Shown here piece after piece: positions 22,443-33,643 of a stretch of 64,000 bases of DNA. The translations under genes and the position numbers were made by a program. Source of the DNA: Symbiodinium sp. CCMP2592 (Eukaryota; Sar; Dinophyceae; Suessiales; Symbiodiniaceae); assembly GCA_905221615.1 (NCBI GenBank), contig CAJNDT010000001.1, positions 310,001 through 374,000 on the forward strand. The letters are read 5' to 3'. Numbering within the stretch: the first letter of the stretch is position 1; the number at the start of each line of letters is the position of its first letter. Below the pieces are notes generated by a model that ran no database searches, was not told where the DNA came from, and saw only the letters and a program-made list of their open reading frames with translations.

Positions 22443-23213
22443 TGCAGTGTCTGCAGGGCCTACAACGGAGAAACGACAACTGAAGCCCGAGCCTGGTATT
22501 CCTCCAGTTGGACCTGCGGCAAACAAGCAAGATCTCGAGGGTTGAAACCTACTACAAGGGGAGTACCTAGAGGGTCGTTTGTTCGACCCCTATTTTCGGA
22601 GATCTAGCTCTTTAGTTAGGATCTGCTATATGGGCAAGTAGGTACCCTAAAACGGGGTGGGGTATGAGCCATTCTTCGGAGAGGTGAGGTTAGCACAGGT
22701 AATGGTACGAATCATGATACATACAAGCCTCAATATTTTGACCTTCAAATCCTGTAGGCCTCTATGCATTGGTGCCTCCTACCAGGGATATACTGGGGAT
22801 TCCAGCCTGAAGCCCTTAAACCCTAAACTCCCAAACCGTGCAAAGCAAACCTCGGATTGGGTTGTTGTTGTAGTGATTGTAGTGCTCCTTTCCCAAACAA
22901 TGAATGGGTACCTTGGTTTCAGGCTGGATATTCAACGGGCATTCGAAATTACAGCTTGGGGTAACTGTCATAAAATGGGCCATGATAAGCACAATGAGCG
23001 GAGTGAAATTACATCATGGCCATATGGCGACAATAAGAAGATACTGCGCCAAATGTTTCGACCCCCAACTGTAAATTCGCAACCCTTTTTCAGCACGAGA
23101 CTTGGTTGTATGCCGGCAAGCTGGGCTCTCAAGGTCTTCATGAGATATGAACTATGTTCTTACAGACCCTAAACCCTAAACCCCTAAACAAACCCTAAAC
23201 CGGGGCCCCGGAC

Positions 23214-23282
23214 CTCTCGCTCGAGCTTCCGCCGCGCCTGCTGCGCCGCCCGAAACCGAGCCTCGACCAGCTTCGCTGGGAG
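23214..23282 (-). CDS. candidate coiled-coil micro-exon
   Basis: 69-nt minus-strand segment (23 codons) between AACCCTCAG (acceptor 23283-23284) and a GTCC donor, reading LPAKLVEARFRAAQQARRKL then ERE. Flanked on both sides by telomere-like repeat (23165-23205 and 23330-23390). Confidence 0.45.
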
Positions 23283-23789
23283 CTGAGGGTTTCGGGCTTT
23301 GTTCCCTTAGGGATTCAAGTTTCAGGTTTTGGGTTTAGGGCTTTTTGCCCTCTCGCAGGGCTTGGAAGGTTTAGGGTTTAGGGTTTCAGGTTTACCGCTT
23401 CGGGTCTGCGAAGGGGTCCAAAAGAGATATCAGTATCAGAAGGGAATTACCCGGTTTAAAACCCTTAATGATTCGAACAGGGTTTTGGGGTATATTGCAC
23501 TGTTCTTGTAGTAGGAACCCTAAGGAACAGTCTTGGGATTTCGGGTGCAGGTCTCGTCATTTAAACCTTCGACACCCGGTTTAGGGTTTAAGGTTTAAGG
23601 TATTTAGGGTTAGGAACCTAGAACAACCCTTTCTGAAAGCAAAACTAACAGACTCCTGCGGCTCTTGGTAAATCCCTCCTGCCGTGTCTCATGAGGCCTC
23701 ATCTCTTCACTCTTTACATGCACGCCCGCTTCTCCCGTAGAATCCTACAAGAGCAACAGAACAACGACCAACACCCCCCCCCCGAGTGT

Positions 23790-23867
23790 GGCTTAAACCG
23801 GGTCTATTTGGCAGCTGGATGTGTGTGTATTGGCAGGACTCCACGCGCCAGCTGCCAAATAGACCCC
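23790..23867. repeat. hairpin and left copy of a bracketing inverted repeat
   Basis: GGGTCTATTTGGCAGCTGG (23800-23818) is followed by its reverse complement CCAGCTGCCAAATAGACCC (23848-23866), a 19-bp perfect stem. The extended word GGCTTAAACCGGGTCTATTT plus GGCAGCTGGAT recurs inverted at 32723-32753. A C10 run lies just outside. Confidence 0.85.
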
Positions 23868-23889
23868 ATGTGGTGTTCCAGCGCGCCTG

Positions 23890-25890
23890 GACCCCGGGAA
23901 TTAAATAATTTAAATCCGGGGGCCTCCCCCGTATTTAAATTATTTAATTGGGGCCAGGAATTAAATAATTTAAATAATTTAAATAATTTAAATCCTGGGG
24001 GAGGGGGGTCCGGGGAGGGGCGGGGCCATGAATTAAATAATTTAAATAATTTAAATCCGGGGGAATCTGCCGGGGCCGGGAATTAAATAATTTAAATAAT
24101 TTAAATAACTTAAATCCTGGGGGAGGGGGGTCTGGGGGAGGGGCGGGGCCGGGAATTAAATAATTTAAATAATTTAAATACGGGGGCCTCGCCCGTATTT
24201 AAATTATTTAATTCCCGCGGGGGGGTCCGGACCCGCCCGCCCCGGACCCCCTCCCTCAGGATTTAAATTATTTAAATTATTTAAATTATTTAAATTATTT
24301 AAATTATTTAATTGGGGCCGGGAATTAAATAATTTAAATAATTTAAATCCGGAGGCCTCGCCCGTATTTAAATTATTTAATTGGGGCCGGGAATTAAATA
24401 ATTTAAATAATTTAAATCCGGGGGCCTCCCCCGTATTTAAATTATTTAATTGGGGCCGGGAATTAAATAATTTAAATAATTTAAATAATTTAAATAATTT
24501 AAATAATTTAAATCCTGGGGGAGGGGGGTCTGGGGGAGGGGCGGGGCCGGGAATTAAATAATTTAAATAATTTAAATCCGGGGGCCTCGCCCGTATTTAA
24601 ATTATTTAATTCCCGCGGGGGGGTCCGGACCCGCCCGCCCCGGACCCCCTCCCTCAGGATTTAAATTATTTAAATTATTTAAATTATTTAAATTATTTAA
24701 ATTATTTAATTGGGGCCGGGAATTAAATAATTTAAATAATTTAAATCCGGAGGCCTCGCCCGTATTTAAATTATTTAATTGGGGCCGGGAATTAAATAAT
24801 TTAAATAATTTAAATCCGGGGGCCTCCCCCGTATTTAAATTATTTAATTGGGGCCGGGAATTAAATAATTTAAATAATTTAAATAATTTAAATAATTTAA
24901 ATCCTGGGGGAGGGGGGTCTGGGGGAGGGGCGGGGCCGGGAATTAAATAATTTAAATAATTTAAATCCGGGGGCCTCGCCCGTATTTAAATTATTTAATT
25001 CCCGCGGGGGGGTCCGGACCCGCCCGCCCCGGACCCCCTCCCTCAGGATTTAAATTATTTAAATTATTTAAATTATTTAAATTATTTAATTGGGGCCGGG
25101 AATTAAATAATTTAAATAATTTAAATCCGGAGGCCTCGCCCGTATTTAAATTATTTAATTGGGGCCGGGAATTAAATAATTTAAATAATTTCAATCCGGG
25201 GGCCTCCCCCGTATTTAAATTATTTAATTGGGGCCGGGAATTAAATAATTTAAATAATTTAAATAATTTAAATAATTTAAAATCCTGGGGGAGGGGGGTC
25301 TGGGGGAGGGGCGGGGCCGGGAATTAAATAATTTAAATAATTTAAATCCGGGGGCCTCGCCCGTATTTAAATTATTTAATTCCCGCGGGGGGGTCCGGAC
25401 CCGCCCGCCCCGGACCCCCTCCCTCAGGATTTAAATTATTTAAATTATTTAAATTATTTAAATTATTTAAATTATTTAATTGGGGCCGGGAATTAAATAA
25501 TTTAAATAATTTAAATCCGGAGGCCTCGCCCGTATTTAAATTATTTAATTGGGGCCGGGAATTAAATAATTTAAATAATTTAAATCCGGGGGCCTCCCCC
25601 GTATTTAAATTATTTAATTGGGGCCGGGAATTAAATAATTTAAATAATTTAAATAATTTAAATAATTTAAATCCTGGGGGAGGGGGGTCTGGGGGAGGGG
25701 CGGGGCCGGGAATTAAATAATTTAAATAATTTAAATCCGGGGGCCTCGCCCGTATTTAAATTATTTAATTCCCGCGGGGGGGTCCGGACCCGCCCGCCCC
25801 ACCCCCTCCCTCAGGATTTAAATTGTTTAAATTATGTAAATTATTTAAACTATTTAAATTATTTAAATTATTTAATTGGGGCCGGGAATT
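23890..25890. repeat. AT/GC-alternating palindromic satellite with about 380-400 bp higher-order unit
   Basis: Blocks of a 9-bp AT unit (TTTAAATAA and its complement) alternate with pure-GC blocks such as GGGGCCGGG, CCGGGGGCCTCGCCCG and GGGGGGTCCGGACCCGCCCG. The marker TCTGGGGGAGGGGCGGGGCC recurs at 24131, 24529, 24918, 25309 and 25688, giving periods of 398, 389, 391 and 379 bp; copies differ mostly in the number of 9-bp units. Each GC block is flanked by AT runs in opposite orientation, so the array is a chain of potential hairpins. No coding sense. Confidence 0.95.
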
Positions 25891-25925
25891 AAACCCTCCC
25901 ACCACCCTCTCACCCACCACTTCAA

Positions 25926-26200
25926 GGGCTAGGGATCCCACACATCTGCGGGCAAAATCTGGCGGAAGTGATCCGCCACCGAGCAAAAAGCCTGTAAATA
26001 CCGCATTCAACAAAGGGCCAGGGATTTCACACATCTGTTGGCAAAATCTGGCGGAAGTGAGCAGTCGGTACCTCCGCCAGATTTTGCCAACAGATGTGTG
26101 AAATCCCTGGCCCTTTGTTTAATGCGGTATTTACAGGCTTTTTGCTCGGTGGCGGATCACTTCCGCCAGATTTTGCCCGCAGATGTGTGAGATCCCTGGC
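25926..26200. repeat. large palindrome 1 (arms about 128 bp, 17-bp spacer)
   Basis: Left arm 25926-26055 and right arm 26073-26200 are about 97% identical as inverted repeats; the spacer reads AGTGAGCAGTCGGTACC. The arms themselves contain two versions of the module CACACATCTG-GGCAAAATCTGG. ORFs in it are mirror copies of one another and not genes. Confidence 0.9.
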
Positions 26201-26258
26201 CGTTGTTTTAACGCGGTATTTACAGGCGTTCTGCTCGGTCGCGGCTCGCAGGGATGAG

Positions 26259-26366
26259 GGGGACACCCCTTGCGCTCTGTGGTTTTCTGATCTGAGTTTT
26301 CACAAGACCTTAGGGGGACACCACTTGCGATCTATGATTTTGGGATCTGAGTTCTTACACAACCTT
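26259..26366. repeat. GGGGGACACC tandem repeat, first block (2 units)
   Basis: Units of about 55 bp starting GGGGGACACCCCTTGCGCTC at 26259 and at 26312, lying between the two palindromes. Confidence 0.8.
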
Positions 26367-26432
26367 CCCTCCACCTCCTGCCCACGCTACCTCCCAGACA
26401 CCCTCCCACCACCCTCTCACCCACCACTTCAA

Positions 26433-26708
26433 GGGCTAGGGATCCCACACATCTGCGGGCAAAATCTGGCGGAAGTGATCCGCCACCGAGCAAAAAGCCC
26501 GTAAATACCGCATTAAACAAAGGGCCAGGGATTTCGCACATCTGTTGGCAAAATCTGGCGGAAGTACCGACTGCTCACTTCCGCCAGATTTTGCCAACAG
26601 ATGTGTGAAATCCCTGGCCCTTTGTTGAATGCGGTATTTACAAGCTTTTTGCTCGGTGGCGGATCACTTCCGCCAGATTTTGCGCGAGATGTGTGGGGTC
26701 CCTGGCCG
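26433..26708. repeat. large palindrome 2, inner part inverted relative to palindrome 1
   Basis: Same outer flanks in the same orientation as palindrome 1 (left flank CACCCACCACTTCAAGGGCT; right flank GGCCGTTGTTT), but its centre reads AAGTACCGACTGCTCACTT, the reverse complement of the palindrome 1 centre apart from one base. Confidence 0.9.
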
Positions 26709-26765
26709 TTGTTTTTAACGCGGTATTTACAGGCTTTCTGCTCGGTCGCGGCTCGCAGGGATTAG

Positions 26766-27125
26766 GAGGACACCCCTTGCGATTTGTGATTTTGGAACTT
26801 ATTTGTTATAACAACCTTTAGGGGGACACCACTTGCGATCTGTGGTTTTCGGTTCTGAGTTTTCACAAAACCTTGGGGAGACACCCCTTGCGATCTGTGA
26901 TTTCGGGATCTGAGTTCTTACAAAACCTTGGGGGGGACACCGCTTGCGATTTGTGGTGTTGGAATTCTTTTGTTATAAAAAGCTTTAGGGAGACACCCCT
27001 TGCGATTTATTGTTTTGGAACTTGTTGTTTCAACGAACCCTTAGGGGGACACCCCTTGCGATCTGGGTTTTTGGGATCTGAGTCTGTACAAATCTTGGGG
27101 CGACACCCTTGTGATCTGTGATTTT
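26766..27125. repeat. GGGGGACACC tandem repeat, second block (about 7 units)
   Basis: Units of about 55 bp at 26766, 26821, 26876, 26932, 26988, 27044 and 27099, consensus GGGGGACACCCCTTGCGATC then TGTGATTTTGGGATCTGAGT. Diverged by about 10-20%. No open reading frame is conserved through the units. Confidence 0.85.
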
Positions 27126-30100
27126 CTCTGTGTTTTTTGCAGAACTTCAAGGAAAAAAAATCTTGCCGACGCAGGGGTAGATGGAGCTCTCTTGTCTTTC
27201 GTGAAGTTGAAGGGGCCTGTCTGCTGTGCTGAGATGGACCTCTCTCCCGTCTCATTACATGGGAGGAAGCTCTCAATCATTTCTTGTGGAGGATGAAGTA
27301 GAAGACTTTTCTTTTTGGAAGCAAGGGGAGCCCTGGCTTCTCTTGCTAGGAGCGAAGTCTCTTCAATCTTCTTAAGATAAAAGCGACTTACCAAGAGGTA
27401 AAGGCTCTCTCTGCTGAAATAAAGCTCTCGTCGCTTACCAAGAATAACTTGGAGTGAGCTCTCTTCCTGCTTCACAGCAGGGTAAGGTAGAGGGCTTGGG
27501 CTTCTCGTCTCGTTTTGAAGGCCACGGGGAGGACCGGCCATTCTCTTGTCAAGGATTGAAATTTGGAAAAGCTCTATCCTTCCTTCCTGATCGTACGCTC
27601 CCTTCCAAGTTTTTTTCTCGAGGAGGAGATGTTCAGGAGCTGTCGCTGCTGACGAACAGAGAAAGAAGTTTTCTTCTTATCGCCAGAGAGGCAGTCGGAG
27701 CTCCCTTCTTTCTCGTGATGCGTTGTTCTTTTGCCACGAACAACCTTTGGGGACTGTTTTCTTGCTTTGGAGCATGAGGTCTTTTCTTTTGAAGGCTGGC
27801 GACTGAGGAAGGTATAAGAAATCTCCTCTAGGGAAATCTGCTCTTGCCAAGAATAACTAGGAATGAGAACGCTCTGTCCTCACCTCTTGAGAGATATCTC
27901 TCTTCTATCCCTTGGAGAGGAAGTGGTGGCAACATGGAGAAGTTAGAAGGGTTTCTTTCTTGATTCAGAGGGTGGGGAAGAGGGCTGCTCATGTCTTATT
28001 GAAGGCTGAGGGGAGGATCGGACTCTTCTTTTGTCGATTGAGAGAGCTCTGTCCTCACTTCTTGAGAGCTATCTCTGTTCTATCCCTTGAGGAGGAAGAG
28101 GGGACGACAAGGAGCTCCTCTCTCTTCTTGTCGACTAAGAGGCAGCCGCAGTTCTTTTTGAAACTGGAGATGCTTTGAGCCCTGTCTTCTTCGACTAGAA
28201 GCGAGCTCCCTTCGATTCTCTTCAGAGGAGATGGAGACCTACCAAGAGAGGGAGGAGCTCGCTGCTAGAAATCAGCCGAATGACTTGGAGGGACTCTCTC
28301 CGTGTTTTCGTTGAGGGTTGGGGGAATCCCTACCGTTTCTTCTTGAGCGTCAAGAAAATAACAGGATCTCTTTCCACTGCCAAGAGAGAAAGGAGGTTTC
28401 TTCTTCTTGTGCGTATGCTGTTTTCCATCTTTTGAGAAGGTAAGGGCAGTAATCAGGATCTCTTTCCACTGCCAAGAGAGAAAGGAGGTTTCTTCTTCTT
28501 GTGCGTATGCTGTTCTCCATCTTTTGAAAAGGTAAAAGAAATGCTCAAGATCCAACCCCTTATGAAGAGAGAAAGGAGTTATCTTCTTTCCGACCGATGG
28601 GTAAACGGAGACCTTTGAATTCTCGTGAAGTTGGAGGGGCCTGTCTGCTGGGCTGAGATGAAGCTCTCTTGCGTCTCATTACATGGGAGGAAGCTCTCAG
28701 TGATTTCTTGTGGAGGATGAGGTAGAAAATCTTTCTTTTTGGAAGCTATGGGAGCTCTGTCTTTGTTGCTAGGAGCGAGGTCTCTTCAATCTTCTTAAGA
28801 CGAAAAGGCGACATACCAAGAGGTAAAAAGGCTCTCTGCTAGAAGGATGCTCTCTTCTGTTGCCACGAATATCCTGGAGACTCTCTTCTTGTTTTGGAGC
28901 ATGAGGTCATTTCCCTTTGAAGGCTGAGGGACGACCAGATGTCTCTGTTTGAAAATTGGGGGGAGCTCCACCCTTTCTTCTTGAGTTGGGGGGAGCTCCA
29001 CCCTTTCTTCTTGAGTGTATGCTCTCTTCCATTTTTAAAACGGCGACGGAAATAATCAGGATCCCCTCCCCATATCAGGAAAGAAAGGAGGTCTCTTCTT
29101 GCCGAAAGGTAAACGGTGCCCTCTTCTTTCTCATGAAATTGGAGCGGCCTGTTTGCTTTGTTGAGATGGCGCTTTCTTTTGTCCCATTAGTTTGGAGGAA
29201 GCTCTCAGTCTCTTCTTGTCGAGGATGAGGCAGAGGATTTGTCTTTTTGAAAGCTAATTCAGAGCATGGGGTAGAGGGCTGCTCATGTCTTGTTGAAGGA
29301 TGAGGGGAGGATCAGACTCTTCTTCTGAAGATTGAGCGAGCTCTGTCCTCACTTCTTGAAAGCTATCCCTCTTCTATCCCTTGAAGAGGAAGAGGGGACG
29401 ACAAGGAGCTCCTCTCTCTTCTTGTCGACTAAGAGGCAGCCGCAGTTCTTTTTGAAACTGGAGATGCGTTGAGCCTTGTCTTCTTCGACTAGAAGCGAGC
29501 TCCCTTCAATTCTCTTCAGAGGAGATGGAGACCTACCAAGAGAGGGAGGAGCTCGCTGCTCGAAATCAGCTGAATGACTTGGAGGGACTCTCTCCGTGGT
29601 TTCGTTGAGGGGTGGGGGCATCTCCGCCCTTTCTTCTTGAGCGTATGCCCTTTTCCATCTTTTGAAAAGGTAAGGGAAGTAATCAGGATCTCTTTCCACT
29701 GCCAAGAGAGAAAGGAGGTTTCTTCTTCTTGTGCGTATGCTGTTCTCCATCTTTTGAAAAGGTAAAAGAAATGCGCAAGATTCAACCCCTTATGAAGAGA
29801 GAAAGGAGTTATTTTCTTTCCGACCGATGGGTAAACGGAGACCTTTGAATTCTCGTGAACTTGGAGAGGCCTGTCTGCTGGGCTGAGATGAAGCTCTCTT
29901 GCGTCTCATTACATGGGAGGAAGCACTCAGTGATTTCTTGTGGAGGATGAGGTAGAAAATCTTTCTTTTTGGAAGCTAGGGGAGCTCTGTCCTTTCTTGC
30001 TAGGAGCGAGGTCTCTTCAATCTTCTTAAGACGAAAAGGCGACATACCAAGAGGTAAAAAGGCTCTCTGCTAGAAGGATGCTCTCTTCTGTTGCCACAAA

Positions 30101-32480
30101 TCACCTGGAGACTCTCTTCTTGTTTTGGGGCTTGAGGTCTTTTCCTTTTAAATGCTGAGGGATGACCAGATGTCTCTACTTGAAAATTGGGGGAGCTCCA
30201 CCCTTTCTTCTTGAGCGTCCTCCCCTTGTCAAGAAAGAAAGGAGGTCTCTTCTTGCCGAGGGGTAAACGGAGCCCTCTTCTTTCTCGTGAAGTTGGAGCG
30301 GCCTGTTTGCTTTGTTGAGATGGCGCTTTCTTCTGCCGCCTTAGATTGCTCTCAATCTCTTCTTGTCGAGGATGAGTTTTTGGAGTAGAGGGCTGCTCAT
30401 GTCTTATTGAAGGCTAAGGGAGGATCAGACTCTTCTTTTGAAGATTGAGAAGCTCAGTCCTCACTTCTTGAAAGCTATCTCTCTTCTATCCCTTGAGGAG
30501 GAAGAGGGGACGACAAGGGGCTCCTCTCTCTTCTTGTCGACTGAGAGGCAGCCGGAGTTCTTTTTTTCTCGTGACGTTGGAAGGGTTCTCTGCTCCTTTG
30601 AGATGCTGCCGTAGAGGATGTGCCAAGGGATCTCTTCCTTACCCTTTTGGAGAAAAGAAGCTCATTTCTTGCGGATGACGAAGCAGCGAGCTCCCTTCAT
30701 TTTATCGTCAGAGGAGATGATGGGAGGAAGCTCTCAGTGATTTCTTGTGGAGGATGAGGCAGACAATCTTTCTTTTTGGAAGCTAGGGGAGCTCTGTCCT
30801 TTCTTGCTAGGAGCGAGGTCTCTTCAATCTCCTTAAGACGAAAAGGCGACATACCAAGAGGTAAGAAGGATGCTCTCTTTTGTTGCCACGAATATCCTGG
30901 GAACTCTCTTCTTGTTTTGGAGCATGAGGTCTTTTCCTTTTAAATGCTGAGGGATGAAAAGATGTCTCTACTTGAAAATTGGGGGAGCTCCACCCTTTCT
31001 TCTTGAGTGTCCTCCCCTTTTCAAGAAAGAAAGGAGGTCTCTTCTTGCCGAGGGGTAAACGGAGCCCTCTTCTTTCTCGTGAAGTTGGAGCGGCCTGTTT
31101 GCTTTGTTGAGAGGGCGCTTTCTTTTGTCCCATTAGTTTGGAGGAAGCTCTCAGTCTCTTCTTGCCGAGGATGAGGCAGAGGATTTTTTTGGAAGCTAAT
31201 TCAGAGGATGGGGTAGAGGGCTGCTCATGTCTTATTGAAGGCTAAGGGGAGGATCAGACTCTTCTTTTGAAGATTGAGAAGCTCAGTCCTCACTTCTTGA
31301 AAGCTATCTCTCTTCTATCCCTTGAGGAGGAAGAGGGGACGACAAGCAGCTCCTCTCTCTTCTTGTCGACTGAGAGGCAGCCGGAGTAATTTTTTTCTCG
31401 TGACGTTGGAAGGGTTCTCTGCTCCGCGGTAGAGGATGTGCCAAGGGATTTCCTTACCCTTTTGGGGAAAAGAAGCTCATTTCTTGCGGATGACGAAGCA
31501 GCTAGCTCCCTTCATTTATCGTCAGAGGAGATGATGGGAGGAAGCTCTCAGTGATTTCTTGTGGAGGATGAGGTAGACAATCTTTCTTTTTGGAAGCTAG
31601 GGGAGCTCTGTCCTTTCTTGCTAGGAGCGAGGTCTCTTCAATCTCCTTAAGACGAAGAGGCGACATACCAAGAGGTAAGAAGGATGCTCTCTTTTGTTGC
31701 CACGAATATCCTGGGGACTCTCTTCTTGTTTTGGAGCATGAGGTCTTTTCCTTTTAAATGCTGAGGGATGAAAAGATGTCTCTACTTGAAAATTGGGGGA
31801 GCTCCACCTTTTCTTCTTGAGTGTCCTCCCCTTTTCAAGAAAGAAAGGAGGTCTCTTCTTGCCGAGGGGTAAACGGAGCCCTCTTCTTTCTCGTGAAGTT
31901 GGAGCGGCCTGTTTGCTTTGTTGAGATGGCGCTTTCTTTTGTCCCATTAGTTTGGAGGAAGCTCTCAGTCTCTTCTTGTCGAGGATGAGGCAGAGGATTT
32001 TTTTGGAAGCTAATTCAGAGGATGGGGTAGAGGGCTGCTCATGTCTTATTGAAGGCTAAGGGGAGGATCAGACTCTTCTTTTGAAGATTGAGACAGCTCA
32101 GTCCTCACTTCTTGAAAGCTATCTCTCTTCTATCCCTTGAGGAGGAAGAGGGGACGACAAGGATCTCCTCTCTCTTCTTGTCGACTAAGAGGCAGCCGGA
32201 GTTCTTTTTTTCTCGTGACGTTGGAAGGGTTCTCTGCTCCTTTGAGATGCTGCGGTAGAGGATGTGCCAAGGGATCTCTTCCTTACCCTTTTGGGGAAAA
32301 GAAGCTCATTTCTTGCGGATGACGAAGCAGCGAGCTCCCTTCATTTATCGTCAGAGGAGATGGAGACTTACCAAGAGGTAGAGGAGCTCGCTGCTAGAAA
32401 TCAGCTGAATGACTTGGAGAGACTTTCTCCGTGTTTTCGTTGAGGGTTGGGGGAATCTCCACCCTTTCTTGAGCCGTCTG
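27126..32480. repeat. mosaic tandem-duplication block, no supported gene
   Basis: About 5.3 kb assembled from recurring modules, for example GGAGGAAGCTCTCAGTGATT, TTTCTTCTTGAGCGT and GAAGTTGGAGCGGCCTGTTT. One duplication has a period of about 1230 bp (28681 versus 29911), another about 813 bp (30717 versus 31530). Minus-strand ORFs such as 30807-31133 and 31621-31947 (108 codons, two substitutions apart) are copies inside the 813-bp unit and rich in Lys, Arg, Pro and Ser; I treat them as by-products. Confidence 0.8.
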
Positions 32481-32722
32481 TCTACATTCCAAGGAGTCGT
32501 GGACATTCTGATTGGTTAAACATTACATTACATTCACACGAACTTTGGGCGCAAGTGGCCGCCGCTTGTATGTCGCAGTGTAATACGCAGCTAGGCACCA
32601 CGAGAGCGCAGACATTTTCAACGATCAATTATGCACGCATGGAGTCTGTGCCTACGTCACCCGTGTCATGGCGTGGTCTGTGGTGATGAGAATAAGCACT
32701 ACTTGAATGCAAAAACACAGCC

Positions 32723-32753
32723 ATCCAGCTGCCAAATAGACCCTATTTAAGCC
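32723..32753. repeat. right copy of the bracketing inverted repeat
   Basis: ATCCAGCTGCCAAATAGACC then CTATTTAAGCC is the reverse complement of the left copy at 23790-23820, with a few mismatches; a C-rich homopolymer run (32758-32772) lies just outside. Confidence 0.8.
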
Positions 32754-33036
32754 GGCCACCCCCCCCCCCCCATTCAGTTTTGTTGTCACTTCCTTTTGCA
32801 AGCGTGTCTTGTATTGGATTTAGTGGTGTAGCTGTTAGACGTGAAGCTTTGGGATTTAAATTAGTTTGAGGGGTATACGCAAGGATGAAGGCTTCGGGCA
32901 GCCTTCATCCAGAAGCCTTAAACCCAAAGGCCTCAGTCAGAATCCCTTCTGCATCCGGCCTGCAGCGACCCAGAATTCCCAACAACCCTGAAGCCATACA
33001 AACTAAGGGCAAAACCTCCTACCCCACAGTTAAACT

Positions 33037-33198
33037 CTCCCCTGGTTCACCCATGAACCTTCGAAGGTTTGTTATGTCAAACCACCTGTGGGAACCTTTA
33101 CAGAACCATTCGGGTCTAAACTCTGCCCTGGTTCACCCGTAAAGGTTCGAAGACTTGTTATATCAAACCACCTGTGGGAACCCTTGCAGAACCATTCC
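33037..33198. repeat. imperfect tandem duplication (about 86 bp unit)
   Basis: The words CTGGTTCACCC, AGGTTCGAAG / CTTCGAAGGTTTG, TCAAACCACCTGTGGGAACC and GCAGAACCATTC occur twice in the same order. Confidence 0.75.
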
Positions 33199-33323
33199 CC
33201 AGACCCCCGGGAGGATCTAGAAAGTAGATCAGATCCCCTAATATGGAGCCCTATACTACTAAGGGTACTTTATAGGAACCCCCATTAAGGGATCTACTTT
33301 TTGGATCCTTCCGGGGATCTGGG
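33198..33323. mobile_element. MITE-like element I
   Basis: Inverted ends CCCAGACCCCCGGGAGGATC ... AAAGTAGATC and GATCTACTTTTTGGATCCTT ... GGGGATCTGGG, 126 bp in all, directly after the tandem duplication. Single copy here. Confidence 0.65.
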
Positions 33324-33454
33324 CCGGGTATAAATCCCTTACAAGACTCTGATGACCCCAGGACCAGAAGTAGGCCACCTCAGGAAGTGCCCTCGGCGTC
33401 GCATCTTTTTTGGCAACTGCCTCGGTCCGGTTGAGCGGTTCTTAGCAGGACTAG

Positions 33455-33643
33455 ACTGAAACGTTCAAGCTTTCAGTATTGCCGAAAACATGTTTGCTGC
33501 TATTGTTGGCTGTGGCAGTTGACTTTGAAATTGCCGTGGCTCTTGTCGTTCTCATTGTCTTTGCCGCTGCTCGTGATGCGATCGATTTTGCCGCTGCTGG
33601 TCGCAGACGGCGTGAAGCGACGGATCAAACCCCGAACGGGTAG
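33455..33643 (+). CDS. candidate hydrophobic ORF without ATG
   Basis: Between TAG 33452-33454 and TAG 33641-33643 a plus-strand frame reads a hydrophobic segment (CLLLLLAVAVDFEIAVALVV then LIVFAAARDAIDFAAAG), followed by RRRREATDQTPNG. This could be a membrane helix with a basic cytosolic flank, but the strand is opposite to all other left-half genes and there is no start codon. Weak. Confidence 0.2.
   Translation, partial: TETFKLSVLPKTCLLLLLAVAVDFEIAVALVVLIVFAAARDAIDFAAAGRRRREATDQTPNG

Noticed and set aside
22657-23172. 171-codon plus ORF
   Set aside because: Contains a Val run from a GTTGTTGT repeat and telomere-like text; no consistent coding signal.
30807-31947. Pair of 108-codon Lys/Arg/Pro-rich ORFs
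   Set aside because: Identical copies inside an 813-bp non-coding duplication; no domain, no splice context.
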